Below, one piece after another: positions 17,689 to 26,400 of a stretch of DNA of 64,000 bases. The stretch's first letter is position 1. Each line of letters starts with the position of its first letter. The notes under the pieces were generated by a model. It made no database searches, was not told where the DNA came from, and worked only from the letters and a program-made list of their open reading frames with translations. The position numbers were made by a program, and so were the translations under genes. Origin of the DNA: Clostridioides sp. (GTDB lineage Bacteria > Bacillota > Clostridia > Peptostreptococcales > Peptostreptococcaceae); contig JAISJN010000008.1 of NCBI GenBank assembly GCA_031261505.1, positions 248,001-312,000 on the forward strand. The letters are read 5' to 3'.

Positions 17689-18054
17689 CTAGCCTTTTTT
17701 AGCAGCCGCTTTTATTTCTTCTTTTTCAGCCTTGTCTTTCTTAAAGCTGATTCCTTGTACAAGTACGTTTATTTGAGAAACAACTAACCCTGTCATCGTC
17801 TCAACAGTATTCTTAATATTTTCTTGAACCTGTGTTGCTATTTCTGCAATTGACTTACCGTATTTAACGATAATTGCTATATCCACAGAAACGAAGTCCT
17901 CTTCTACTAAGACTTTTACACCGTTGTTTTTGAGTAATTTATCTGCAAAAGTGGTAGACGTTTCTATTCCTTCAACTTCTAATGCTGATATAACCGCAAT
18001 TGTAGCTATTACATCATTAGATATTTTCACTTGACCAATCTTCTTTTCTTCCAT
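17689..18054 (-). CDS. Asp23/Gls24 family envelope stress protein (AmaP-type neighbour)
   Basis: A 121-residue member of the Asp23 family: GQVKISNDVIATIAVISALEVEG at the start, then VEEDFVSVDIAIIVKYGKSI and QENIKNTVETMTGLVVSQINVLVQGI. Such proteins are abundant, sit near the membrane and are linked to cell envelope stress; the exact action is unknown. ATG 18054 follows GGGGGAAGTGAA, so the six-residue upstream extension is rejected. A strong sigma-A promoter is at 18124-18152. The C-terminus is rich in Lys and Ala. A second family member is encoded at 46006. Confidence 0.9.
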   Translation of the reverse strand: MEEKKIGQVKISNDVIATIAVISALEVEGIETSTTFADKLLKNNGVKVLVEEDFVSVDIAIIVKYGKSIAEIATQVQENIKNTVETMTGLVVSQINVLVQGISFKKDKAEKEEIKAAAKKG

Positions 18055-18123
18055 TTCACTTCCCCCATTCAATTAGGTTAAATTAGACAGCCTTCACTAC
18101 TAATCAGATAGTTCTATACTACT

Positions 18124-18152
18124 ATGATATCAAATAGTCAGCGATTTTTCAA
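18124..18152 (-). promoter_or_regulatory. Sigma-A promoter of asp23
   Basis: TTGAAA (18147-18152) and TATCAT (18124-18129) with exactly 17 bases between, on the minus strand, 70 bases ahead of the asp23 start. Confidence 0.75.
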
Positions 18153-18185
18153 TAAACTCTTGAATAACTTGACAAAGATATAAAT

Positions 18186-18218
18186 CGAGCCCCTCGACAA
18201 TTCAGTCGTGAGGCTCGT
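18186..18218 (-). terminator. spoIIIA operon terminator
   Basis: CGAGCCCCTCGAC pairs with GTCGTGAGGCTCG around AATTCA with two imperfections. It lies 20 bases after the spoIIIAH stop. The T run downstream on minus is weak (ATTTATAT). Confidence 0.65.
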
Positions 18219-18238
18219 GTCACACTTTTATTATTTCC

Positions 18239-19102
18239 TTATTTTTTATTATTAGTCAATTTTATATTTTGATATTTAACGTTTGCCTGTTCTGATACCA
18301 AGTCAAATATCTTTGCTGCATCTTTCTTTTCTATAGTGGTTTGGTTTATAACTACATTTACCTTACCGTCGCTGATATACACTAGTGCTTGTTCGTAGCC
18401 CTTTGTGCTAAGTAGATTTTCTATCTTAAGTTCACTTTCTTGGTTCTTAACTAACTGGAGCTTCATGTTAGAAGCGTCTTTTCTAGATTCTTCAGTTGTT
18501 GATGGGTTGTTGATCATCTCATTTAGAGTTTGAACTAACTCATTTCTTTGTTTTTCCCTAGTCATCTTCATGTCTAGTATGTATGTTTCTTTTTTTATAT
18601 TTTTTTCAGATGCTATTTGTTTTTCTATAGCCTTGCTTGTTTCAGTTACCTTTTCATTTATCTTTGAGTCCTTGCTATCGACAACTTGTATCTCCTCTGC
18701 ATCAGTATTCTTTTCAGTAGATTTTGCTGTGGATTTATCTGTTGTCTTAGCTGTAGACGCATCTGTAGTTTTAGTTGCAGCCTTTTCTGTTGTTTTCGCC
18801 GTGCTCTTTGACTCTGTCTTGGCTGTTGATTCAGTCGTAGTCTTAGCAGTCGTTTTAGCCGTTTCCCCATCCTTCTCAGCTTTGGCTGTTGATTTTTCAT
18901 CCTTTGAATCTTTATCGACAGACGCTATCGCTCCTTGGTCGTCTTTGTACTGAGCCTGTTCATATGACTTGAATTCCGCTGATGTTTCCAGTAGTGACTG
19001 CTTGCTTAATTTATAATTGACTACTCCAACTGCTACTAGTAATACTGTCAACGTCGATACTACAAAACTTCTTCTAAAACAATTGAACTTCCTTCTTTTC
19101 AT
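18239..19102 (-). CDS. spoIIIAH: Stage III sporulation protein AH
   Basis: A 287-residue protein with a basic N-terminus, one membrane segment (about 13-31) and a C-terminal ring-building domain related to the YscJ/FliF family (about 155-287; TYILDMKMTREKQRNELVQ, KGYEQALVYISDGKVNVVI). SpoIIIAH on the mother-cell side pairs with forespore SpoIIQ to form the engulfment channel. Between about residues 65 and 140 lies a long Thr-Ala-Lys-rich stretch built from repeats such as STAKTTEK, not normal for the family. It is last in the spoIIIA operon, 89 bases after spoIIIAG, and a terminator follows. Confidence 0.92.
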   Translation of the reverse strand: MKRRKFNCFRRSFVVSTLTVLLVAVGVVNYKLSKQSLLETSAEFKSYEQAQYKDDQGAIASVDKDSKDEKSTAKAEKDGETAKTTAKTTTESTAKTESKSTAKTTEKAATKTTDASTAKTTDKSTAKSTEKNTDAEEIQVVDSKDSKINEKVTETSKAIEKQIASEKNIKKETYILDMKMTREKQRNELVQTLNEMINNPSTTEESRKDASNMKLQLVKNQESELKIENLLSTKGYEQALVYISDGKVNVVINQTTIEKKDAAKIFDLVSEQANVKYQNIKLTNNKK

Positions 19103-19191
19103 TTTTTATCCCCCCGAGTATGTAATAGTTTATTATCCTTACATTTATATTGTATTTACCATTGTTGCTAATTATGACTAATGTTCGATGT

Positions 19192-19758
19192 TTATTTTGC
19201 ATATACCTCTACTTGATGACCTGCCACCTGTAGGGCTGTCTGAACTGCACTGTACAATGTATTTTTGACCTCTGGGTCATCTGCTCCACTCGCTACAACT
19301 ATTACGCCTTTTATCTTAGCTTCGTTTGTCTTTATCACAACCGGCTGGCTCGAGTCTGAGGTTATCATCGTTTTGTTTTCACTAGATGTAGTCACCGTCC
19401 TCTGACCTCCATTTGCATCCTTTTCATCTGTCTTTTCTGTAGTGTTGTTTGAGTTAAATGCTGGCTGTATTTCTTGACTTGAATCGTATGTTATCATGAC
19501 ATCTAACTCTCCTGCTCCATCTATTTTGCTGAGAATTTTCTTTAACCTAGCCTCTAATTCTGTACTCTCACCTGTATTAGCCTCCTGCTTAGCCTTGGTA
19601 GCTGTTGCCTGAGCTGCCGTGGCCTTCTTTTGAGCCTGCCTTGGAGATCCTATTTCTAGTACCACCAGAGCTGCTAGACATATTACAGCAACACCTAAAA
19701 GAGTGCAAAATTTCTTTTTATCTTTCTCATTGAAGTTCTTTAATAGATTTTTTAACAT
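19192..19758 (-). CDS. spoIIIAG: Stage III sporulation protein AG
   Basis: A 188-residue protein with a membrane segment (about 17-36) and a domain that in Bacillus forms a large ring in the intermembrane space, part of the feeding-tube complex. Recognisable parts are ELEARLKKILSKIDGAGELDVMITYDSS and AKIKGVIVVASGADDPEVKNTLYSAVQTAL near the C-terminus. The Ala-Thr-Lys-rich linker (40-58) is low complexity. AGGAGATGATTAA precedes ATG 19758; spoIIIAF ends 12 bases upstream. Confidence 0.93.
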   Translation of the reverse strand: MLKNLLKNFNEKDKKKFCTLLGVAVICLAALVVLEIGSPRQAQKKATAAQATATKAKQEANTGESTELEARLKKILSKIDGAGELDVMITYDSSQEIQPAFNSNNTTEKTDEKDANGGQRTVTTSSENKTMITSDSSQPVVIKTNEAKIKGVIVVASGADDPEVKNTLYSAVQTALQVAGHQVEVYAK

Positions 19759-19769
19759 TTAATCATCTC

Positions 19770-20399
19770 CTATTTATCAATATGTATGTTTTCCACTGAA
19801 ACATCTAGTACGTTCACCAAATCATCCTTGAGTTTATCCTTGTCGAGATTTGATTCGCCCTTGTTGTTTTGTTTAAATACCTGTTTACTCTTGTCCGTAT
19901 CTTTTTTTGCTTTATCTCCACCTGTCAAAGAGTTCTTTGCCTTGTCCTTTTCTCTAGATTCTATGCTTGTCTCATTTTCTATATTACTATTTTTTAAATC
20001 TTTTTCCTTAATCTTTAGGCTGCTTATAGTAGATCCGTCAATCTGAATATCCTCCATTACGTATCCGTACTCCTCTAACTTTAGTTTGATCACTTCTTTA
20101 AGCGACTTTTCATACCCAGCTGCGAGATTTGCAGTACCAGCCTCCTTAGCTAGTTCTTCAGAGCGTTGCTCGTACTTCAGATTATAGTCGTTCATAGACT
20201 TTAACACTTGGTCCTGCATGCTGATCTTGCTTCCAAAGAAATTTACAATCGGAGTTATCACGACGAATACGAATATGAAGTTTAGAACTAAATTTATATA
20301 CGGTTTTAATTTTGAATCTGGAAGTAACATCTGAACTATATTGACTATAAATGCACCAATCATAACACTTACTATCCACATCTTAACTGAACTCATCAT
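19770..20399 (-). CDS. spoIIIAF: Stage III sporulation protein AF
   Basis: A 209-residue protein with two N-terminal membrane segments (about 8-26 and 36-54; IVSVMIGAFIVNIVQMLLP, INLVLNFIFVFVVITPI) and a soluble C-terminal domain from about 75. The domain contains LKEVIKLKLEEYGYVMEDIQIDG and ends VLDVSVENIHIDK, as in SpoIIIAF. A Lys-Asp-rich insertion (about 138-185) lengthens it. It is part of the mother-cell channel assembly. GGGAGGTAG precedes ATG 20399, overlapping the end region of spoIIIAE. Confidence 0.9.
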   Translation of the reverse strand: MMSSVKMWIVSVMIGAFIVNIVQMLLPDSKLKPYINLVLNFIFVFVVITPIVNFFGSKISMQDQVLKSMNDYNLKYEQRSEELAKEAGTANLAAGYEKSLKEVIKLKLEEYGYVMEDIQIDGSTISSLKIKEKDLKNSNIENETSIESREKDKAKNSLTGGDKAKKDTDKSKQVFKQNNKGESNLDKDKLKDDLVNVLDVSVENIHIDK

Positions 20400-20404
20400 C
20401 CAAA

Positions 20405-21598
20405 CTACCTCCCTACTGCACTTATCGAAGTGAGTATCGCCACCGTTACAAAGAACATTATAGTCACAGCTATGACGGCTGTAAGCATTATAGTCATCAT
20501 ATTTGCTATCTCGTTTAAGAACGTGGATATATTATCCTCTCCTATAGGTTCTACTGCCATAGCCACTCCCTTATACACTAAAATTATGATCGCTATTTTT
20601 ATTATCGGTATCAGGCATATTGCAACCAGTACGACAAGCCCAATCCCTCCGAAGATGTTTTTAATCAGCTGGGATGAGGAAAGAAGTATGTCTATCGAGT
20701 CAGACACAAATCCTCCTACCACTGGGATGAAGTTTCCGACCGCAAACTTTGCTGTCTTCACCGCAAATTTATCGAAGCTCGTGACATATAGGCCCTGCAT
20801 TGACACTAGTCCTAGGTATATTGCAAACATCGCACCTACCACAACCTTATTGAGTTGTTTGATAAATACAAACATCTTGTCTAGTTTAATGCTTTGCGAT
20901 AAATTGTTTATTATCAAAACTCCAAATGCAACCGTCATCGAGGTGAATAGGAAATTTTTAAACACCACATTTATAAATGTGACCCCTCCTATGAATATAG
21001 GGTTTAGGGTGGTCGATGTAATAGGAAGACCTATAATCATCAGAAAACTTATCATTATAGGAATTATTATCTGCATCACCTTCACACTTCTGTCTATACT
21101 GGTGTAGCAAATAGCTATAACGTCCTTGAATCCAACCAAGGTAAATGTCACCATGGTTATAAACACTATATACGTAGCTACCTTGCTGACATTTCCAGAC
21201 GAAAATGAGTTGTTTAAGCTTTTTAGTATAGATGATAATAATGCTAGTACCAAAACTACCGATACAACCCTAAGGCTCGCCTTTAACTCCCCGAATATCA
21301 TATTCTTTATCCCTTCTCCGTCAAACAAATCCAGGATACTCCTCTTTCCACTTGCTAGTTCTTTGATAAATGTATTTATATTTACATCTTTTAGAGCTTC
21401 CTCACCCTTTAGGTATTTTTCAATCTCATCGGTGTTTACCTCATCTATCTGATCGTCCAGGTACTTTTCTACACTCTTTTGTGTAGACTCGCTGTCAGCC
21501 TCTGAATCTGCGTATGATTGGAATTGAAATAGTTGAAATATAGATACCATCAAACACAGAGTCGCGATTGGCAATACACGTTTTTTAAATTTTTTCAT
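20405..21598 (-). CDS. spoIIIAE: Stage III sporulation protein AE
   Basis: A 397-residue polytopic membrane protein with a signal-like N-terminus and about eight membrane segments. FKDVIAICYTSIDRSVKVMQIIIPIMISFLM and GNFIPVVGGFVSDSID are typical SpoIIIAE stretches. It is thought to be the transmembrane core of the SpoIIIA channel linking mother cell and forespore. The frame is open to 21613, but GGAGGGTGAACGA precedes ATG 21598. spoIIIAD ends 17 bases upstream and spoIIIAF begins within a few bases of the stop. Confidence 0.93.
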   Translation of the reverse strand: MKKFKKRVLPIATLCLMVSIFQLFQFQSYADSEADSESTQKSVEKYLDDQIDEVNTDEIEKYLKGEEALKDVNINTFIKELASGKRSILDLFDGEGIKNMIFGELKASLRVVSVVLVLALLSSILKSLNNSFSSGNVSKVATYIVFITMVTFTLVGFKDVIAICYTSIDRSVKVMQIIIPIMISFLMIIGLPITSTTLNPIFIGGVTFINVVFKNFLFTSMTVAFGVLIINNLSQSIKLDKMFVFIKQLNKVVVGAMFAIYLGLVSMQGLYVTSFDKFAVKTAKFAVGNFIPVVGGFVSDSIDILLSSSQLIKNIFGGIGLVVLVAICLIPIIKIAIIILVYKGVAMAVEPIGEDNISTFLNEIANMMTIMLTAVIAVTIMFFVTVAILTSISAVGR

Positions 21599-21615
21599 TC
21601 GTTCACCCTCCATAT

Positions 21616-22002
21616 CTACGGAATTATATTTATGACCATATCTACTATTGACAATAATATCGGAAACGACATAGACATAACTACGATCTTTCCTCCAAAC
21701 TCGAGTTTGCCCGCTATCTGTGCCTCTCCTGCATCGTTACAAAGCTGAATTCCAAACTCAACCAGGTAAGCTATACCTATCAGCTTGATTATAAGCGTAA
21801 TATACATATTAGGTATATTCGCCTTGGTCGCAAGATCCTCTATCCCCTTGATTATAAAGTTGAGCTTGAACATAACAGAGAGTATTATTATCACTCCAGC
21901 AATTATTGCGATAAAATTTGCTATCTCTGGTCTGTCTTTTTTTATCAGCATACAGCAGATGGTCGCTATTACCGCAATACCTATTAACTGCATTACTTCC
22001 AT
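21616..22002 (-). CDS. spoIIIAD: Stage III sporulation protein AD
   Basis: A 128-residue hydrophobic protein with four predicted membrane segments. IKLIGIAYLVEFGIQLCNDAGEAQIAGKLEFGGKIVVM (about 72-109, read in pieces) is the conserved SpoIIIAD signature. It works with AC and AE as a membrane part of the feeding-tube apparatus. GGTGGTGATGTC precedes ATG 22002. The gene is 12 bases after spoIIIAC. Confidence 0.93.
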   Translation of the reverse strand: MEVMQLIGIAVIATICCMLIKKDRPEIANFIAIIAGVIIILSVMFKLNFIIKGIEDLATKANIPNMYITLIIKLIGIAYLVEFGIQLCNDAGEAQIAGKLEFGGKIVVMSMSFPILLSIVDMVINIIP

Positions 22003-22014
22003 GACATCACCACC

Positions 22015-22212
22015 CTAGTAAAGTTGAAACATCGTCCTGACCGTATTGAACAAGGTGCTTATCTGCGTTATAACTAGTCCCAAAACAATTATCACGCCAG
22101 CCATTGTAGTAAGTCCAGTCCAATCCTTTCTATCGGTTTTTTCCAAGACCATATTTATAACTGAAATCAATATACCGACACCTGCTACCTTAAGTATTAA
22201 AGTTATATCCAC
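22015..22212 (-). CDS. spoIIIAC: Stage III sporulation protein AC
   Basis: A 65-residue protein of two membrane helices with DRKDW in the loop, as in SpoIIIAC (ILISVINMVLEKTDRKDW). It is a small membrane component of the SpoIIIA complex. Translation starts at GTG 22212 after GGGGGTAATAGC. Confidence 0.93.
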   Translation of the reverse strand: MDITLILKVAGVGILISVINMVLEKTDRKDWTGLTTMAGVIIVLGLVITQISTLFNTVRTMFQLY

Positions 22213-22237
22213 GCTATTACCCCCATCTCCAAATTTT

Positions 22238-22759
22238 TTAGAAAAATATTATACAGATACCAATTCCAACAAATGTTATAAGCTTCTTATACAAAACTCC
22301 CTTCTTTGAAATATCTTCCTTTGATTCATATGTTATTTTTTTCAGATTTTCCACTGTCAGATCTATCATCCTCTGTTGAGAATCCACGTCACTCCTGCCT
22401 AATACCGTTATGAGATTTGAAATTTCATCGAGCTCGTTTTGAGATAGATAGGTGTCCTGCTTCAGTAAATCTATATTTTCTCCGACAACCTCGTCCAATG
22501 TCTTTCCCTCATCGCTCATAAGTCCCCCAGATATCTCTTCAAAGAACTCCGAGTAACAATTCATACATTTTTCGCTCAACCTTCCAAATATCTCGCCCAA
22601 GGTGTACATGCCAAATGACAGGTCCATCCTGATTATCTCAAGCAACCTAATCATCTCGTTTATCTGTTTATGCCTGGAGATAAACATCTTATGCACGCTC
22701 TCCCCTAGCAGATAACTACTTCCTATCAAAAATCCAATTATAACTATCTTGATTTGCAC
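22238..22759 (-). CDS. spoIIIAB: Stage III sporulation protein AB
   Basis: A 173-residue protein with a membrane helix at each end and a helical middle related to type II/IV secretion GspF-like proteins. RLLEIIRMDLSFGMYTLGEIF and ISNLITVLGRSDVDSQQRMIDL are SpoIIIAB motifs. It probably contacts the ATPase SpoIIIAA at the membrane. It starts at GTG 22759, overlapping spoIIIAA by 16 bases, so the two are likely translationally coupled. Confidence 0.93.
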   Translation of the reverse strand: MQIKIVIIGFLIGSSYLLGESVHKMFISRHKQINEMIRLLEIIRMDLSFGMYTLGEIFGRLSEKCMNCYSEFFEEISGGLMSDEGKTLDEVVGENIDLLKQDTYLSQNELDEISNLITVLGRSDVDSQQRMIDLTVENLKKITYESKEDISKKGVLYKKLITFVGIGICIIFF

Positions 22760-23886
22760 ACTAGCTCACCTTCTCCACAGATAGACTTTATCTCTCCATT
22801 GCATTGCAACTCTAGTTTTTCACCCTCTTTAGAAATATATTTCTCCTTATTTAAATACTCTTTTTCCTCTAAGTCGTATATCCCCTCAACCGTACCTGGA
22901 CCTTTTTTCGATGAAAGCACAATAGCCTTTTTAAAAAGCTCAGAATCTATCAACCTACTCAGTTCCTTCCTATTTCTTATATCTTCTATCGAATTTCCGT
23001 GTACTGTAGTAATTAGGCTCACCCCACCGTTTAAGGCGTTGTATAGCGATTCTATCTCCCTCTCTGATCCTATCTCGTCGGTCACGATTACATTTGGCGA
23101 CATAGATCTAAGTAGCATGCTTATCCCTATATCCTTTGGACACGAGTCGATCACATCCGTCCTCATGCCTACATCCATCTGTGGAACACCCAAGTATGTC
23201 CCAGCTATCTCATTTCTCTCGTCTATGAGGGATACCTTAATTCCACTAAACCCGAATCTGGCGTTTCCATTGCTTAGGTTTCTTACTATATCCCTGAGTA
23301 TCGTGGTCTTACCACATTGTGGAGGTGAGATAATTATCGTATTATTGACCTCATTTGGCCCAGCGACGATATCTCCTAAAACCTTGTCAGCACAACCTCT
23401 AACCTCCCTGGAAACCCTGATATTGAGTGATGAAATATGTTTCATATTCTTTACCTTTCCACCCTCCATTATTGTCTTGCCCACAATACCTACCCTATGC
23501 CCTCCGTCCAAGGTTATAAATCCTTTCTGGATATCATCCATGAACGAGTGAATCGAGTACTTACATATTATTTGAAATGTCTTTGCGATATCATCCTTAG
23601 TCACGATATACGCAGAATCACTTCTCATACTCAGCTTTTCCGTCTCCGTGTCGTAGAAATAATCCTCACCCATCGAGTTGAGTATGAGTGGTTTATTCAC
23701 TCTAAGTCTTATCTCTTCTATTTCAATATGTCTTTTGACATCTGTACTTCGCTTGTCCGACTTGATTCCGATGCCTCTTTTGACTATGCATTTGCATTTA
23801 TCTATTTCGCCAGCCATCGCCTTCTCGATTTTTTCTCTTATATTTGGAGCAAATGCCCTTATAACCTGTTCTGGAAGTTTGTCCAT
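22744..23886 (-). CDS. spoIIIAA: Stage III sporulation protein AA, secretion-type ATPase
   Basis: A 380-residue ATPase of the type II/IV secretion family. Walker A is SPPQCGKTT (about residue 188), Walker B is NVIVTDEIGSE (about 262), and LLRSMSPN and TVHGNS follow. It is proposed to power the mother-cell to forespore channel. It is longer than the Bacillus protein (307) because of an insert near 20-45 and a charged C-terminal tail. AGGAGATTATT precedes ATG 23886. As first gene of the eight-gene operon it should be under sigma-E, but I did not find a convincing sigma-E promoter. Confidence 0.94.
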   Translation of the reverse strand: MDKLPEQVIRAFAPNIREKIEKAMAGEIDKCKCIVKRGIGIKSDKRSTDVKRHIEIEEIRLRVNKPLILNSMGEDYFYDTETEKLSMRSDSAYIVTKDDIAKTFQIICKYSIHSFMDDIQKGFITLDGGHRVGIVGKTIMEGGKVKNMKHISSLNIRVSREVRGCADKVLGDIVAGPNEVNNTIIISPPQCGKTTILRDIVRNLSNGNARFGFSGIKVSLIDERNEIAGTYLGVPQMDVGMRTDVIDSCPKDIGISMLLRSMSPNVIVTDEIGSEREIESLYNALNGGVSLITTVHGNSIEDIRNRKELSRLIDSELFKKAIVLSSKKGPGTVEGIYDLEEKEYLNKEKYISKEGEKLELQCNGEIKSICGEGELVCKSR

Positions 23887-23946
23887 AATAATCTCCTCTC
23901 TCGTGAATTTCTTTTATATATAGAAATATATTCATAGCAAACTAAA

Positions 23947-23993
23947 AACATGCCAAGAAATTCTCCATTTGTTGGAGTTTTTCTTGACATGTT
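23947..23993 (-). terminator. fbp terminator
   Basis: AACATGCCAAGAAA pairs with TTTCTTGACATGTT with one mismatch; an inner CTCCA/TGGAG pair extends it. TTTTT follows on the minus strand. It separates fbp from the spoIIIA operon. Confidence 0.85.
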
Positions 23994-24000
23994 TTTATAG

Positions 24001-24046
24001 CTTGAGATAAATCCCACCTCTATAGGCAACGGTGGTAATCACCATT
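24001..24046 (+). repeat. Divergent structured repeat, copy D
   Basis: CTTGAGATAAATCCCACCTC, TATAGG, then GGTGGTAATCACC. The first block resembles the CTTGAGAAAGATG-CCACC start of copies A and F read on minus. GGTAATCACCAT resembles GGTAATAACCAT at 55700 (minus). Low similarity; listed as a probable decayed member. Confidence 0.35.
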
Positions 24047-24071
24047 TATTATTTAATTTATATTTTTTTAT

Positions 24072-26048
24072 CTACATCTCCCTAACTATTCCTCTGCTGT
24101 ATGCCTCAAGCAACAACTTAAGTGCATCTATCTTCTCCTGTATATCAACACCTTCATCAGTGTCCCTAACCATCCTCCTGCTGCTCTTATGCTCTAGTAG
24201 CACAGTCGTAGAGAGTATATCTCTCTCGTTTTCTATAGCGTCTTTGAGAGAGTCAAATGGCTCATGTGCAACTAATTGAAGCGTCTTTGAGTTGTATATC
24301 AATGTATATCCAGCTATACCTGTCTTCCCTTGGTAAGCCCTTGAAAATCCTCCGTCTATAACGAGTATTCTTCCATTCGCCTTCACTGGACTTTCACCTT
24401 TTTTACTCTTTACTGGAACATGTCCGTTTATTATATGCGATTCGTTGAAGTCTAGTCCAAATTCATCGAATAAGTTTCTACATACTCCCTCGTCTTCCCT
24501 CAGGTTGAAGTAAGGATTCATATTTTCCTTGTGGGTTTCTTTCTCATCTACAAAGTACCTTTCAAAAGTAGTCATGCCGTCTTTTCCGAATAATGGCGAG
24601 CATTTTCCAGTCCATAGATACCACATCATATCCATTCCGTAGAGTTTTTCTTCGCATTTCTTATCCATGAAAAATCCCTGTCTTATGACGTATTCCATCT
24701 GGTCCATAAGTTTTCTTCCAGAGTACTCTTTTCCGTTTATGGACATAGCCTTAAGACTTCCGTCCTCGTTTAATGGAATGCATCCGTGTACAAGTAGGTT
24801 TGAATTGTATTTTAGGTATATACTGCCCTTTGTAAATATAAATTCTATGTGTTTTTGAAGCTTTTCGCTAGCTGTAAATGAGTCTACTAACCTGTCCACA
24901 ACCAATCTCTCTTCATCGCTCAATCTATATGGATCTTCCTTATTTATTGTAGGGAAAGATTCGTCATTTAGCTTGTATTCTTTATCATTTAATGTGATTA
25001 TCCCTCTATCGTAGTCTACCATGTCCAGAACTAGTCTGTGTTTCATCTCAAACTCTGGTCTCCTGCATATTACTTCGCCTTCAAGTTTAAACTGTATTAT
25101 ACTTATTGCCTTGTGTACCTTAGCGAGTACTTCTATGTCGTCTGCAGAGAAATCTTGCTCGCTTATCTTTGGCATAAATTTATCACACGGATCGTCTTTG
25201 TATACTGTTGTCGCAAACTTCCAAAGTGGTAGTAGGTTTATCCCGTATACATCCTCGATTATATCTAGATTTCCGTATCTAGCTGAAATTCTGAGTACAT
25301 TTGCTATACAAGTTTTTTCTCCAGCAGCTGCTCCCATCCAGAGTATATCGTGATTCCCCCATTGAATGTCTACCGAGTGGTGCTCCATTAGTTTTTCGAC
25401 GATTACATCTGGTCTTGGACCTCTGTCGTATATATCTCCTATCACGTGCAGTCTGGCTACCACTAGTTTTTGAATTACAGTTGCTATCTCGATTACAAAG
25501 TTCTTTGCCATATTCGTTTCTATTATAGTATCGACCATGCTCCTAAAATACTGCTCCTTATGCTCGCTTCCTATGTTCTCGTGTAGTAGTTCTTCTAAGA
25601 TGTATCTATAATCCTCAGAGATTAGCCTTCTTACAGCCTCTCTAGTGTACTTGCTAGATGCATATCTACAAAGTTCAATGAGTCTAAATAGATTTACCCT
25701 GTAGTACTCATCCATATTTTCTTCTTTTTCAGCTATTAGCTCTAATTTTTGTTCTGGGTAGTAGACCAATGTAGCAAGAGACTTCATCTCCTGTGCTGTG
25801 AGCCTTTCCGCAAATAATTCTTCTATCTTTCTCCTAACTACTCCTGAGCCATTTTTTAACACGTGGATAAACGGCTCGTACTCGCCGTGCAAGTCCGTCA
25901 CAAAATGCTCAGTCCCCTTTGGCAGATTTAAAATCGCCTCGAGATTTATCATCTCTGAACTGGCCTTAGATATACTTGGGTACGATTTAGACAGCAGTTT
26001 TATATATTTAATGTTTTCATTTAAGTATTCATCAGTAAATTTTTTCAT
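24072..26048 (-). CDS. fbp: Class III fructose-1,6-bisphosphatase
   Basis: A 658-residue protein of the Firmicute class III FBPase family, which removes the 1-phosphate from fructose 1,6-bisphosphate in gluconeogenesis. Metallophosphoesterase motifs are FVTDLHGEYE (about residue 52), VIGDIYDRGPRPDV (about 208), WGNHDILWMGA (about 237), and NGHVPVKSKKGE with DGGFSRAYQGKTGIAGYT near the end. The frame is open to 26072; TTTGGAGGAATATA before ATG 26048 decides the start. It is a single-gene unit bounded by a terminator and a 486-base upstream gap. Confidence 0.96.
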   Translation of the reverse strand: MKKFTDEYLNENIKYIKLLSKSYPSISKASSEMINLEAILNLPKGTEHFVTDLHGEYEPFIHVLKNGSGVVRRKIEELFAERLTAQEMKSLATLVYYPEQKLELIAEKEENMDEYYRVNLFRLIELCRYASSKYTREAVRRLISEDYRYILEELLHENIGSEHKEQYFRSMVDTIIETNMAKNFVIEIATVIQKLVVARLHVIGDIYDRGPRPDVIVEKLMEHHSVDIQWGNHDILWMGAAAGEKTCIANVLRISARYGNLDIIEDVYGINLLPLWKFATTVYKDDPCDKFMPKISEQDFSADDIEVLAKVHKAISIIQFKLEGEVICRRPEFEMKHRLVLDMVDYDRGIITLNDKEYKLNDESFPTINKEDPYRLSDEERLVVDRLVDSFTASEKLQKHIEFIFTKGSIYLKYNSNLLVHGCIPLNEDGSLKAMSINGKEYSGRKLMDQMEYVIRQGFFMDKKCEEKLYGMDMMWYLWTGKCSPLFGKDGMTTFERYFVDEKETHKENMNPYFNLREDEGVCRNLFDEFGLDFNESHIINGHVPVKSKKGESPVKANGRILVIDGGFSRAYQGKTGIAGYTLIYNSKTLQLVAHEPFDSLKDAIENERDILSTTVLLEHKSSRRMVRDTDEGVDIQEKIDALKLLLEAYSRGIVREM

Positions 26049-26308
26049 TATATTCCTCCAAAACCTTCTCAATCTATATTTAAATTATATCATAAATTAT
26101 ATTAATTTCTCTCATTAATGATTAAAAAATCACATAATTCGGCAACTATTAATACCTGATTTTCATCTCAATTAGTCAAGAATTTTCATCTCAAAACTCC
26201 CTATTTTTTTGTATACAATTTTGTTTTAAGTAATTTATTTTAGGGTAAATAACTGTTGTAGGAACAGCGACATCTTTCCTAATGTATGTATATTTTCCAA
26301 CAAATTAA

Positions 26309-26337
26309 TTGCATGTTGCCATATTATAGAATATAAT
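26309..26337 (+). promoter_or_regulatory. Sigma-A promoter of the orphan regulator
   Basis: TTGCAT (26309-26314), 17 bases, TATAAT (26332-26337). The expected transcription start near 26344 leaves a leader of about 190 bases. Confidence 0.7.
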
Positions 26338-26347
26338 TATAAATGTA

Positions 26348-26400
26348 GGATATCCTAGGCTTATTATGCGTAAATAATCCTAGTTTAAAACATGATATCC
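26348..26400 (+). promoter_or_regulatory. Nested palindrome at the predicted transcription start
   Basis: GGATATC (26348-26354) pairs with GATATCC (26394-26400). Inside it CTAGG pairs with CCTAG (26355-26359, 26379-26383) and TTATT with AATAA. It could be an operator, perhaps for the regulator itself, or a stable 5' stem-loop. Nothing here tells which. Confidence 0.55.

Noticed and set aside
18658-18900. 80-codon Gln/Arg-rich frame on minus
   Set aside because: Alternative frame of the repetitive spoIIIAH linker; low complexity explains its openness.
20430-21107. 225-codon open frame on plus
   Set aside because: Antisense to spoIIIAE, no ribosome binding site, composition typical of a shadow of a membrane protein gene.
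22754-23551. 265-codon open frame on plus
   Set aside because: Antisense to spoIIIAA, whose ATPase motifs are intact; Ser/Pro-rich translation without any motif.
23887-23945. Sigma-E promoter for the spoIIIA operon
   Set aside because: GAATATA-like sequence is present, but no -10 match at the right spacing; not strong enough to list.
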